64,000 nt of DNA, taken from assembly GCF_000797495.1 (NCBI RefSeq), contig NZ_JTGN01000007.1, positions 347,654 to 411,653 of the forward strand, written 5' to 3'. Numbering within the stretch: the first letter of the stretch is position 1; every line of letters starts with the position of its first letter. Of this stretch, positions 1 through 7,751 are shown in pieces. Under the pieces are notes generated by a model. It was not told where the DNA came from. It saw nothing but the letters and a program-made list of their open reading frames with translations, and did no database searches. The position numbers and the translations under genes were made by a program. The stretch comes from Robinsoniella peoriensis. Lineage in GTDB: Bacteria; Bacillota; Clostridia; Lachnospirales; Lachnospiraceae.

Positions 1-2
1 AA

Positions 3-1166
3 GTTCCAAACCATGAAAACAGTGCTGTTATGTTAAGAGAACTTCTGGAATCAGATGATTTTAAGAATCATCCCTCCAATCTGGCATTTGCTGCCGGTAA
101 AGACATTGCCGGAAAAGTAGTTGTAACGGATATTGCAAAGATGCCCCATCTTTTGATCGCAGGGGCTACCGGGTCCGGTAAATCCGTCTGTATCAATACC
201 ATTATCATGAGTATTTTATACAAAGCGAAGCCAGAAGATGTGAAACTCATTATGATCGATCCTAAAGTCGTGGAGTTAAGTGTTTATAATGGAATTCCTC
301 ATCTTATGATTCCTGTTGTAACCGACCCTAAAAAAGCAGCGGGAGCCCTGAACTGGGGCGTAGCTGAAATGACCGAACGATATAAAAAGTTTGCGGATCT
401 AAACGTGAGGGATCTGAAGGGATATAATGCAAAAATTGAATCCGTTGCAGATATAGAGGATGAAAATAAGCCGGAAAAACTACCTCAGGTCGTTATCATT
501 GTAGACGAGCTTGCAGATCTTATGATGGTGGCACCGGGAGAAGTAGAAGATTCCATCTGCCGTCTGGCACAGCTGGCGCGTGCTGCCGGAATTCATCTGA
601 TCATAGCGACCCAGCGTCCTTCGGTCAATGTAATCACCGGTCTGATTAAAGCGAATATGCCGTCCAGAATAGCATTTTCCGTTTCATCCGGTGTGGATTC
701 CAGAACGATTATCGATATGAACGGGGCTGAAAAGCTGCTGGGTAAAGGTGACATGCTCTTTTATCCACAGGGATATCAAAAACCTGCACGAGTTCAGGGT
801 GCTTTTGTTTCTGATTCCGAAGTTGGTGATGTGGTAGAATTCCTCGCTCAGACGAATATGAGCGGTGATTATAACAAAGAGGTAGAAGAGCAGATCAGTA
901 AAGTCCAGCAGGCTGTTAACGACAGTTCTTCCGGCGGCAGCGAAGTAGATGCTTATTTTACAGATGCAGGAAAATTCATCATTGAAAAAGATAAGGCTTC
1001 TATCGGGATGCTGCAGCGCGTATTCAAAATCGGTTTCAACAGGGCAGCCCGTATTATGGATCAGCTTGCTGAAGCAGGGGTTGTTGGCGAAGAAGAAGGC
1101 ACGAAGCCCAGAAAAGTTATCATGTCAATGGAAGAATTTGAAAATTACATTGACGAGTACATTTAA
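3..1166 (+). CDS. ftsK: DNA translocase FtsK/SpoIIIE, 3' part (5' end outside window)
   Basis: The reading frame is open from base 3, and the codons before the first ATG (position 30) already encode the conserved PNHENSAVMLRELLES stretch, so the gene starts upstream of the window. What remains is the RecA-like motor: a Walker A loop (AGATGSGKS, bases 159-185), a Walker B strand ending VVIIVDELADLM, and the IIATQRPSVNVITG segment. The C-terminal winged-helix gamma domain (about 70 residues, from DAYFTDAGKFI) reads polarity sequences on the chromosome. The family pumps DNA through the division or sporulation septum as a membrane-anchored hexamer. The N-terminal membrane domain is missing, so FtsK and SpoIIIE cannot be told apart. 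Confidence 0.95.
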   Translation, partial: VPNHENSAVMLRELLESDDFKNHPSNLAFAAGKDIAGKVVVTDIAKMPHLLIAGATGSGKSVCINTIIMSILYKAKPEDVKLIMIDPKVVELSVYNGIPHLMIPVVTDPKKAAGALNWGVAEMTERYKKFADLNVRDLKGYNAKIESVADIEDENKPEKLPQVVIIVDELADLMMVAPGEVEDSICRLAQLARAAGIHLIIATQRPSVNVITGLIKANMPSRIAFSVSSGVDSRTIIDMNGAEKLLGKGDMLFYPQGYQKPARVQGAFVSDSEVGDVVEFLAQTNMSGDYNKEVEEQISKVQQAVNDSSSGGSEVDAYFTDAGKFIIEKDKASIGMLQRVFKIGFNRAARIMDQLAEAGVVGEEEGTKPRKVIMSMEEFENYIDEYI

Positions 1167-1168
1167 TA

Positions 1169-1197
1169 TTGAATTTTTGATAGGTTTGCTTTATAGT
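1169..1197 (+). promoter_or_regulatory. candidate sigma-A promoter upstream of the oxidoreductase pair
   Basis: TTGAAT (1169-1174) and TATAGT (1192-1197) are separated by 17 bases in the gap after ftsK. The gap shows no terminator, so read-through from ftsK is also possible. Confidence 0.4.
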
Positions 1198-1253
1198 AGT
1201 AATGAGGTAAAAAATAGAGCCTATAAGACTCTGTTAAAAATAGGAGGATGATT

Positions 1254-2144
1254 ATGTACAAAATACGTAAAGCAGAAAAACTTGCGGACAAGATTTTTCT
1301 CATGGTAGTTGATGCACCAAGAATTGCCAAACATTGTCTGCCAGGACAATTTGTCATCGCAAAAGAGGATGAAAAAGGGGAGAGAATTCCACTTACCATC
1401 TGTGATTATGATGCAGAAGAAGGAACAATTACCATCGTATTCCAGATCGTAGGTGCTTCCACAGAAAAATTCTCAAAAATGCAGACGGGAGATTATTTCA
1501 GAGATTTTGTAGGACCTTTAGGACAGCCTTCTGAACTTTGCACAGAAGACCTGGAAGAAGTAAAAAAGAAAAAAATCTTATTTGTAGCGGGTGGTGTTGG
1601 TACAGCTCCGGTATATCCCCAGGTAAAATGGCTGCATGAACAGGGAATTGCAGCAGACGTTATTATGGGTTCAAAAACGAAAGATTTATTAATTCTGGAA
1701 AAAGAAATGGAAGCAGTTGCAGGCAATCTTTATGTCACAACTGATGATGGTTCATACGGCAGAAGCGGTATGGTTACAAAAGTCATTGAAGACCTCGTTC
1801 AGAACGAAGGAAAAGAATATGATGTTGTAATCGCAATCGGTCCGATGATTATGATGAAATTTACATGTCTGACCACAAAGAAGCTGGGTCTTCCTACTGT
1901 TGTCAGCATGAATCCGATAATGGTAGATGGTACCGGAATGTGCGGCGCCTGTCGTTTAACTGTAGGCGACGAAGTAAAATTTGCATGTGTAGACGGACCT
2001 GAATTCGACGGACACTTAATTAATTTCGATGAGGCCATGAAAAGACAGCTGATGTATAAAACAGATGAAGGCCGTGCAATCTTGAAATTGCAAGAAGGAG
2101 ATACACATCATGGCGGATGTGGAAATTGCGGAGGTGACAAATAA
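1254..2144 (+). CDS. FAD/NAD-binding oxidoreductase subunit (NfnA/SudA/dihydroorotate dehydrogenase-electron-transfer type)
   Basis: A 296-residue ferredoxin-reductase-fold protein: an N-terminal FAD-binding barrel (GERIPLTICDYD), an NAD(P)-binding half (FVAGGVGTAPVYP) and a C-terminal [2Fe-2S] ligand region (GMCGACRLTV then FACVDGPEF). The tail is rich in Gly and Cys (HHGGCGNCGG). In this family the subunit pairs with a GltA-like flavoprotein, moving electrons between NADH, NADPH and ferredoxin, or reducing sulfur. I start it at ATG 1254 because TAGGAGG (1241-1247) touches the earlier ATG at 1248 but sits at normal distance from 1254. It ends on the first base of the partner gene, which implies co-translation. 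Substrate cannot be decided from sequence alone. Confidence 0.88.
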   Translation: MYKIRKAEKLADKIFLMVVDAPRIAKHCLPGQFVIAKEDEKGERIPLTICDYDAEEGTITIVFQIVGASTEKFSKMQTGDYFRDFVGPLGQPSELCTEDLEEVKKKKILFVAGGVGTAPVYPQVKWLHEQGIAADVIMGSKTKDLLILEKEMEAVAGNLYVTTDDGSYGRSGMVTKVIEDLVQNEGKEYDVVIAIGPMIMMKFTCLTTKKLGLPTVVSMNPIMVDGTGMCGACRLTVGDEVKFACVDGPEFDGHLINFDEAMKRQLMYKTDEGRAILKLQEGDTHHGGCGNCGGDK

Positions 2145-3532
2145 TGGGTGACGTATTAAAAAAGGTTCCGGTAAGAGAACAGGCTCCGAAAGTCAGAGCC
2201 GCCAATTTTGAAGAAGTATGTCTTGGATACAATCAGGACGAAGCCATGGAAGAAGCAGTACGCTGCATCAACTGTAAAAATGCAAAATGTATTACCGGCT
2301 GTCCTGTTTCCATCAATATCCCGGGATTTATCAGTGCAGTGAAAGAAGGAAATATAAAAGAAGCTTATAACGTTATTTCCGAATCCAGTTCCCTCCCGGC
2401 TATCTGCGGACGTGTATGCCCTCAGGAGAGCCAGTGTGAAGGAAAATGTATCCGCGGAATCAAAGGTGAACCTGTTTCCATCGGTAAACTGGAACGTTTC
2501 GTAGCTGACTGGGCAAGAGATAATGATGTTAAACCACCTGCACCGGCATCCTCCAATGGACATAAGGTAGCTGTGATCGGTTCCGGTCCTGCAGGACTTA
2601 CCTGTGCCGGTGATCTTGCAAAAATGGGATATGATGTTACTATATTTGAAGCCCTTCATGAGCCGGGCGGAGTATTAGTATATGGTATTCCGGAATTCCG
2701 TCTTCCGAAATCAGATGTTGTTGCTAAAGAAGTAGAAAACGTAAAATCTCTTGGCGTAAAGCTGGAAACAAACGTTATTATAGGTAAATCCACAACCATT
2801 GATGAGTTGATGAATGACGAAGGATTTGAAGCGGTATTTATCGGATCCGGCGCAGGTCTTCCAATGTTTATGGGCATTCCTGGCGAAAATGCAAACGGAG
2901 TATTCTCCGCAAATGAATATCTGACCAGAAATAACCTGATGAAAGCATTCCGGGAAGATTATGACACACCAATCGCACGTGGGAAAAAAGTAGCAGTAGT
3001 CGGCGGAGGAAACGTTGCAATGGATGCAGCAAGAACAGCTCTGCGTCTGGGTGCAGAAGTACATATTGTTTACCGCAGAAGTGAAGCTGAACTTCCAGCC
3101 AGAGTAGAAGAAGTACATCATGCAAAAGAAGAAGGCATCATCTTTGATTTATTAACCAATCCGATTGAGATTCTGGTGGATGAAAACGATGCTGTGAAAG
3201 GCATGAAATGTATCCGCATGGAACTTGGGGAGCCGGATGCATCCGGCAGAAGACGTCCGGTGGAGATTCCGGGATCTGAGTTTGAATTAGAACTGGATAC
3301 GGTAATCATGTCACTTGGAACTTCTCCAAACCCATTGATTTCTTCCACAACCATCGGTCTGGATATTAATAAACGTAAATGTATTATCGCTGATGAAGAA
3401 ACCGGTAAGACCAGCAAAGACGGTGTTTACGCAGGCGGAGATGCCGTTACAGGCGCAGCTACCGTTATCCTTGCTATGGGTGCCGGAAAAGCCGCAGCAA
3501 AGGGAATTGATGAATTTTTAAAAAACAGATAG
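2144..3532 (+). CDS. gltA: NADPH-dependent glutamate synthase small-subunit-like flavoprotein (GltA/NfnB/SudB)
   Basis: 462 residues. The N-terminal domain carries two [4Fe-4S] Cys sets (CINCKNAKCITGCP and CGRVCPQESQCEGKC). It is followed by an FAD Rossmann motif (VAVIGSGPAGLTCAGDL), an NADPH Rossmann motif (VAVVGGGNVAMDAART) and a C-terminal FAD-closing segment (DGVYAGGDAVTGAATV). This is the layout of the glutamate synthase small subunit. No large glutamate synthase gene is adjacent, while an NfnA-like subunit is. I therefore read the pair as an NADH-dependent ferredoxin:NADP oxidoreductase or sulfide dehydrogenase rather than glutamate synthase; that is inference from context. The ATG overlaps the previous gene by one base. 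Confidence 0.88.
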   Translation: MGDVLKKVPVREQAPKVRAANFEEVCLGYNQDEAMEEAVRCINCKNAKCITGCPVSINIPGFISAVKEGNIKEAYNVISESSSLPAICGRVCPQESQCEGKCIRGIKGEPVSIGKLERFVADWARDNDVKPPAPASSNGHKVAVIGSGPAGLTCAGDLAKMGYDVTIFEALHEPGGVLVYGIPEFRLPKSDVVAKEVENVKSLGVKLETNVIIGKSTTIDELMNDEGFEAVFIGSGAGLPMFMGIPGENANGVFSANEYLTRNNLMKAFREDYDTPIARGKKVAVVGGGNVAMDAARTALRLGAEVHIVYRRSEAELPARVEEVHHAKEEGIIFDLLTNPIEILVDENDAVKGMKCIRMELGEPDASGRRRPVEIPGSEFELELDTVIMSLGTSPNPLISSTTIGLDINKRKCIIADEETGKTSKDGVYAGGDAVTGAATVILAMGAGKAAAKGIDEFLKNR

Positions 3533-3561
3533 TTGGTAAAATCAATTATCATTATGTATAG

Positions 3562-3594
3562 AATGAGGGCGGAAGTGGTACCTTCCCCCTCATT
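3562..3594 (+). terminator. hairpin after gltA, possible terminator
   Basis: AATGAGGG (3562-3569) and GGAAG (3571-3575) pair with CTTCC (3582-3586) and CCCTCATT (3587-3594), with one bulged C. The downstream T run is poor, so termination would be weak. Confidence 0.5.
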
Positions 3595-3652
3595 TCTAAT
3601 ATAAAAGTTTTAGAAAATATAAAATCACAAAAAAGCATAAGGAGCAATCGCT

Positions 3653-3946
3653 ATGGTAAAACACATTGTACTTTGGAATTTTATAGAAACTATGTCAGCA
3701 GATGAAAAAAAAGAAGCGGGGCTGAAAATGAAATCTGTCCTGGAACCTCTGAAAGACGTAATACCAGGCGTCATTTCATTAAAAGTAGTTCTGAATGAAC
3801 TTGACAGCAGCAACCGTGACATCGCCCTGATTGCAGAATATGAGAGCGTAGAAGCACTGAATAATTATACCGTTCATCCTGCACATGTAGAAGCCGGTAA
3901 ATTTGTCAGAAGCGTAACCTGCAACCGTGCCTGCCTGGACTTTTAA
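3653..3946 (+). CDS. Dabb-family (stress-responsive alpha/beta barrel) protein
   Basis: A 97-residue single-domain protein opening with the family's MVKHIVLWNF strand and carrying the IALIAEYESVEALNNYTVHPAHVE segment with the conserved His typical of Dabb ferredoxin-like dimers. Family members are small, often of unknown substrate, and stress-linked in plants and bacteria. GGAGC precedes the ATG. It lies seven bases before rlmH, with which it is probably co-transcribed. Function here is unknown beyond the fold. Confidence 0.8.
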   Translation: MVKHIVLWNFIETMSADEKKEAGLKMKSVLEPLKDVIPGVISLKVVLNELDSSNRDIALIAEYESVEALNNYTVHPAHVEAGKFVRSVTCNRACLDF

Positions 3947-3952
3947 TTCTCA

Positions 3953-4432
3953 ATGAAAATAACATTAATTACCGTAGGCAAAATAAAAGAAAAATATTTT
4001 ACAGAAGCAATTAAGGAATATGCCAAACGCCTCAGCCGGTACTGTAAGCTTGAGATTCTGGAACTGGCTGATGAAAAGACACCGGATGGGGCAAGTGAAG
4101 CAGAAGAGATGCAGATTAAAGCAAAAGAAGGCGAACGTATCCTAAAAGCCATCAAAGAGGGTACTTATGTATTTGCTCTGGCAATTCAGGGAAAGAAAAT
4201 GTCTTCCGAAGACTTCGCAGACACAATCAACCGTCTTGGCATCGGCGGTGACAGCCATCTGATGTTTATCATCGGCGGTTCTCTGGGACTGGATGAGCGG
4301 GTATTAAAAAGAGCTGACCGCCTGATCAGTTTTTCTGACATGACCTTTCCCCACCAACTCATGCGGGTAATTTTATTGGAGCAGATTTATCGTTCCTATC
4401 GAATTATACAAAATGAACCCTATCACAAATAA
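3953..4432 (+). CDS. rlmH: 23S rRNA (pseudouridine-1915-N3)-methyltransferase RlmH
   Basis: 159 residues, the normal RlmH length. It has the SPOUT knot motifs FIIGGSLGLDERVLKRAD and SFSDMTFPHQLMRVILLEQIYRSYRI, and the terminal NEPYHK. It methylates pseudouridine 1915 in helix 69 of the large subunit using S-adenosylmethionine, acting as a dimer on assembled ribosomes. There is no recognisable Shine-Dalgarno before ATG 3953, so translation probably depends on coupling to the Dabb gene that stops at 3946. Confidence 0.96.
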   Translation: MKITLITVGKIKEKYFTEAIKEYAKRLSRYCKLEILELADEKTPDGASEAEEMQIKAKEGERILKAIKEGTYVFALAIQGKKMSSEDFADTINRLGIGGDSHLMFIIGGSLGLDERVLKRADRLISFSDMTFPHQLMRVILLEQIYRSYRIIQNEPYHK

Positions 4433-4534
4433 ATCATTTATAAAATGAAATCTTAGATTATGCTATAGCAGAGGATTACATGATAAGAACAACAACGAAG
4501 TAATTATGAAAATTTTTTACTCAAAGAAGATCAG

Positions 4535-4578
4535 AAAGCAAAAGTTATTTTCAGAAATGAAAAGACTTTTGCTTTTTT
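4535..4578 (+). terminator. Rho-independent terminator before tetR
   Basis: AAAGCAAAAGT (4535-4545) pairs perfectly with ACTTTTGCTTT (4565-4575), followed by more T. The 19-base loop is long. It would separate rlmH transcription from the tetR promoter. Confidence 0.7.
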
Positions 4579-4599
4579 ATTATGCAATTTCCATTTCTA

Positions 4600-4655
4600 T
4601 TGACAATATCAGATCCACCCATTATAATAACAATAGTTATATAACTATTGTTATT
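4600..4655 (+). promoter_or_regulatory. consensus sigma-A promoter overlapped by a 30-bp perfect palindrome (tetR operator)
   Basis: TTGACA (4600-4605), a 17-base spacer and TATAAT (4623-4628) form an exact consensus promoter. A perfect 30-bp inverted repeat (4626-4655, core CAATAGTTATATAACTATTG) begins inside the -10 box and covers the transcription start. A dimeric repressor bound here would occlude RNA polymerase. The adjacent TetR protein is the obvious ligand, giving autoregulation and control of the two flavoproteins. Confidence 0.85.
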
Positions 4656-4668
4656 TATAAGGAGTGTT

Positions 4669-5232
4669 ATGCCTAAACAAAAAATAACCAAACAAAAAAT
4701 TCTGGATTCCGCTTTTGAATTACTGCGTTATAGCGGTCATGAAGCGGTGAATGCACGCAGTGTAGCGAAAGCGACAGGCTGTTCCGTCCAGCCAATTTAC
4801 AGTTATTATGAGAATATGTCTGAGCTTATGCTTGATTTATTTGACCATACCCAGCAGTTTTTAAGCCAGTATATTGAAAAAAATGCATCACAGGAATGCT
4901 ACTTTGCGTCCATTGGCAAATGCCATATCGGATTTGCCAAAGATGAGAAGTTTCTATTTCGTTTTCTGTATCTGTCTGAATATATGAATGCTGCTAATTT
5001 TGAAGATATTATCCGACAGTGTACCAGAGATGATGTTACGGAATCCATTATGAATTCCCTTGATTTGAATAGGGAAGAATCAAAAAAAATTTACCTGAAC
5101 ATGATGCTCTATACTCACGGCATTGCTTCCATGATCGCTACAGGAGCCGCGGATATTCCCTATGAGGATGTACAGAGTTTAACGGATGCGGCATTTAGAG
5201 CATTTTTAGACCAGTCCAGAAAGGAGACTTAA
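4669..5232 (+). CDS. TetR/AcrR-family transcriptional regulator
   Basis: 187 residues. The N-terminal helix-turn-helix (ITKQKILDSAFELLRYSGHEAVNARSVAKATGCSVQPIYSYYENMSEL, residues about 4-52, in segments) is typical TetR. The rest is an all-helical ligand domain with no recognised specificity. Start chosen at ATG 4669 because AAGGAG (4659-4664) is correctly placed, whereas the upstream TTG at 4648 lies inside the palindrome. It most likely represses itself and the two genes downstream through the 30-bp palindrome; the inducer is unknown. Confidence 0.9.
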   Translation: MPKQKITKQKILDSAFELLRYSGHEAVNARSVAKATGCSVQPIYSYYENMSELMLDLFDHTQQFLSQYIEKNASQECYFASIGKCHIGFAKDEKFLFRFLYLSEYMNAANFEDIIRQCTRDDVTESIMNSLDLNREESKKIYLNMMLYTHGIASMIATGAADIPYEDVQSLTDAAFRAFLDQSRKET

Positions 5233-5236
5233 ACAT

Positions 5237-5746
5237 ATGAAACTCATAATTCATGATCTGCAGAAAGAAGAATTTCATAAACTTATGCCGGATATAAAAA
5301 AAGATACCCTGATTATTGGGGATGACCAGAGTATCCATCCATGCATTGGCTGCTTTGGCTGCTGGTTAAAAACACCTGGCACCTGTATGATACGCAGCGA
5401 TGCCTACGGTGACATGGGTTATCTGATTTCACAATGTGAAAAAATAACCCTCATCAGTAAGTGTTGTTATGGAGGCTTTAGCTGTTTTGTCAAAAATGTA
5501 TTAGATCGGAGTCTGCCTTACCTCCATCCTGATTTTGTAATTAAAAATGGTGAAATGCATCACAGACAGCGCTATCAAAAAGAGTTAGAGCTGAACGTGC
5601 ATTTTTACGGAGAAGATATCACTGATCAGGAAAAGGAAATTGCTAAAGAACTGTTAAAAGCAAATTCCATTAATTTGTACTGTAGCTTAAACTCTGTTAC
5701 TTTTTCAAAAAGTCCTTATCAAATAAAAGGAGGCTCTGAGATATGA
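5237..5746 (+). CDS. flavodoxin/NADPH-dependent FMN reductase-like protein with CxxCxxC motif
   Basis: 169 residues. It has a flavodoxin-like fold signature (DTLIIGDDQ; KITLISKCCYGGFSCFVKNVLDRSLPYL) and a Cys cluster (HPCIGCFGCWLKTPGTC, residues about 32-48). The cluster matches the NADPH-dependent FMN reductase/iron-sulfur flavoprotein family, where related Cys sets can hold a cluster or act in thiol chemistry. RBS AAGGAG (5221-5226) is in the 3' end of tetR. The stop overlaps the next start as ATGA (5743-5746). Electron partner and substrate are unknown. Confidence 0.72.
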   Translation: MKLIIHDLQKEEFHKLMPDIKKDTLIIGDDQSIHPCIGCFGCWLKTPGTCMIRSDAYGDMGYLISQCEKITLISKCCYGGFSCFVKNVLDRSLPYLHPDFVIKNGEMHHRQRYQKELELNVHFYGEDITDQEKEIAKELLKANSINLYCSLNSVTFSKSPYQIKGGSEI

Positions 5747-6423
5747 AAATTGCACTGATAAATTGTAGCCCCAAGACCAAAGACAGCAACTCAGAATTCC
5801 TGTACCAAAAGCTTCTGACTCTTTTTGCGGGGAAGGCAGAGTTGCTAGAAATGCATCTGCGGAAAAAAGAACTTGATGAAGATTCCATCACCCATATTTG
5901 TGAATGTGATACTCTGTTATTCATTTTTCCACTCTATATAGATGCACTCCCTTCCCATATGACCGGATGCCTGGTTCAGCTGGAAAGTGTATTGAAACGA
6001 TACATACCAAAGAAAAAACGAATGGTATATGCAATCGCTAACTGTGGTTTTTATGAAGGGAACCAGAACAAAATTGCTTTGGATATTTTAAAATGCTGGT
6101 GTCTAAAGGCAGGTGCCGACTGGGGATATGGCATTGGAGTGGGCGGCGGCGGCATGCTTCCTATGCTGGGCAAATCTTCAGCAGATAATGGACCTATGAA
6201 GAATATCATTCATTCACTTGATCATTTTACCGATATGATTTTATACGGAAAAACAAGAAATAATATTTATATATCTCCTGGATTTCCCCGATTTGCTTAT
6301 AAATTTGCAGCAGAAATGGGCTGGAGACAGGGGATTAAACGAAATGGTTTGAAGAAAAAGGAAATTCACAGACATGCGGTAAACCAGATAGAACAATGTA
6401 AATTTAAACAGTCTGATTCATAA
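5743..6423 (+). CDS. NAD(P)H-dependent oxidoreductase, flavodoxin-like
   Basis: 226 residues starting with a flavodoxin P-loop-like phosphate-binding motif (ALINCSPKTKDSNSEFL) and followed by LLFIFPLYIDALPSHMTGCL and YAIANCGFYEGNQN, all typical of FMN-binding flavodoxin-fold reductases. A Gly-rich stretch (GIGVGGGGMLPMLG) follows. The C-terminal about 60 residues are basic. Overlap of four bases with the preceding flavoprotein implies translational coupling, so the two probably form one redox unit under TetR control. Confidence 0.75.
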   Translation: MKIALINCSPKTKDSNSEFLYQKLLTLFAGKAELLEMHLRKKELDEDSITHICECDTLLFIFPLYIDALPSHMTGCLVQLESVLKRYIPKKKRMVYAIANCGFYEGNQNKIALDILKCWCLKAGADWGYGIGVGGGGMLPMLGKSSADNGPMKNIIHSLDHFTDMILYGKTRNNIYISPGFPRFAYKFAAEMGWRQGIKRNGLKKKEIHRHAVNQIEQCKFKQSDS

Positions 6424-6428
6424 AAAAA

Positions 6429-6468
6429 CAGAAGTTTATCAGTATACGATAGACTTCTGCTTTTTTTG
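6429..6468 (+). terminator. Rho-independent terminator of the TetR operon
   Basis: A 12-bp stem (6429-6440 with 6448-6459, one G-T pair) and a 7-base loop is followed by CTTTTTTTG. An A run (6422-6428) on the other side would allow it to act on both strands. Confidence 0.85.
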
Positions 6469-6469
6469 A

Positions 6470-6498
6470 TTGGCTTCCTTGACACGGTAATGTATAAT
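6470..6498 (+). promoter_or_regulatory. candidate promoter of the DUF4003 gene
   Basis: TTGGCT (6470-6475), 17 bases, TATAAT (6493-6498). A closer TTGACA (6479-6484) is only 8 bases from the -10 and is not used in this reading. Confidence 0.5.
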
Positions 6499-6547
6499 AG
6501 CTGTAGAATGTAAAACAATTCAATTTTTGATACAGGAGGCAAACAAT

Positions 6548-7540
6548 ATGAGAGATGAATTACAGAAACGCTGTCAGCTTTTTATAGAAAACAGAGATAT
6601 TGTAAAATACGCATTCGGTTGGGAAAGTGCCTATATTTATCCACTGTGTGCAAGCTTATATACAATAAAAGGAATACATGCAGATGCCGGAGTTATGAAG
6701 GACTGCCGGGATCTCCTGAGGGAGAAGACTGGTTTTCTCTCTAATTTCAGAGGCATATCGAAAATGGCAACGGTTACCATGCTTTCCCTTTCTCCCAACG
6801 CGGAGTATAAAATGAACCAATTACTGGATATTTACGGGAGGCTAAAGGAAGTGTTCTGGGGATCTGAATACCTGACCGTAGCTGCATCTGTTATATCGGA
6901 TATGGCAGAGCCCCGGCAATACGAACAGATTACCCAGAGAACCAGAATGATTTATAATCGAATGAAAGAAGCACATCCTTTTCTTACATCGGGAGAAGAC
7001 AGCTCATTTGCTGCCCTGCTAGCCCTTTCCGAACTAGATGATATCTATATAGAGCAGGAAATGGAACGGTGCTACTCACTTCTGAAGCCATACTTCTATT
7101 CCGGTAATGCCGTACAGTCCTTAAGCCATATCCTTGCACTGGGTGAAGGATCTCCAGAGCAGAAGTGCACAAAGGCAATAGAACTATTTGAATATCTGAA
7201 ATCCCACGGCCATAAATACGGCACAAGCTACGAATTGGCTTCCCTTGGAGTTTTGGCACTGTTAGATACGGATGTGAAAACCCTGGCGCAGGATATCATG
7301 GAAGTGGATGATTATCTTCATTCCCAAAAAGGGTTCGGTGCATTTGGTATTGGCGCAAGGCAGCGTTTGATGTATGCAGGCATTCTGACCATGTGTGACT
7401 ACATGCCGGAGTTACAGCCTATGAAGACGGCAGCACTTAATGGAGTGGTATCACTTGTGATCGCACAGCAGGCGGCACTTTGTGCTTCCGCAGCCGCTGC
7501 CAGTGCAGCCGCAGCATCTGCTTCCAGTTCATCGTGCTGA
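6548..7540 (+). CDS. DUF4003 family protein
   Basis: 330 residues, mostly predicted helical and resembling DUF4003 proteins of Firmicutes (YPLCASLYTIKGIHAD, KMATVTMLSLSPN, GAFGIGARQRLMYAGILTM). No catalytic motif is apparent. The C-terminus is a low-complexity Ala/Ser run (from IAQQAALCAS to ASSSSC) ending in Cys. It may be a hydrophobic or surface-active tail, but this is only inference. Start at ATG 6548 because AGGAGG (6534-6539) fits it and not the TTG at 6527. It is a monocistronic gene with its own promoter. Biological role unknown. Confidence 0.75.
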   Translation: MRDELQKRCQLFIENRDIVKYAFGWESAYIYPLCASLYTIKGIHADAGVMKDCRDLLREKTGFLSNFRGISKMATVTMLSLSPNAEYKMNQLLDIYGRLKEVFWGSEYLTVAASVISDMAEPRQYEQITQRTRMIYNRMKEAHPFLTSGEDSSFAALLALSELDDIYIEQEMERCYSLLKPYFYSGNAVQSLSHILALGEGSPEQKCTKAIELFEYLKSHGHKYGTSYELASLGVLALLDTDVKTLAQDIMEVDDYLHSQKGFGAFGIGARQRLMYAGILTMCDYMPELQPMKTAALNGVVSLVIAQQAALCASAAAASAAAASASSSSC

Positions 7541-7751
7541 TAGGGACACCCGGGATGAAATGTCCGCAAAACAACTGGGCATGACCCATGACGGGAGATT
7601 TTCCCTGCAGCAGTATGTACGGCTTGTAGAAGTTAAATTCCCCTCTGACGGGAAATCAAATGACTAACGCATAGGGGAGCGTGCCGATGACGGATTGCAT
7701 TTTCATACACCCCCTATGTAAATATACAATATAAATCAGGAGATCAGATAC
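7541..7751 (+). other. non-coding gap with a possible long-range stem
   Basis: No convincing gene. An open frame that overlaps the end of the DUF4003 gene runs to 7667 but has no ribosome binding site or recognisable product. CATAGGGG (7670-7677) can pair with CCCCTATG (7711-7718) over a 33-base loop. The DUF2284 gene RBS (AGGAG) follows. Confidence 0.3.

Noticed and set aside
6479..6498. TTGACA next to TATAAT as a promoter
   Set aside because: The spacing of 8 bases is far too short; TTGGCT at 17 bases is preferred.
7482..7667. Open frame at the end of the DUF4003 gene
   Set aside because: Its start lies inside the Ala/Ser-coding tail in another frame and it lacks an RBS or family resemblance.
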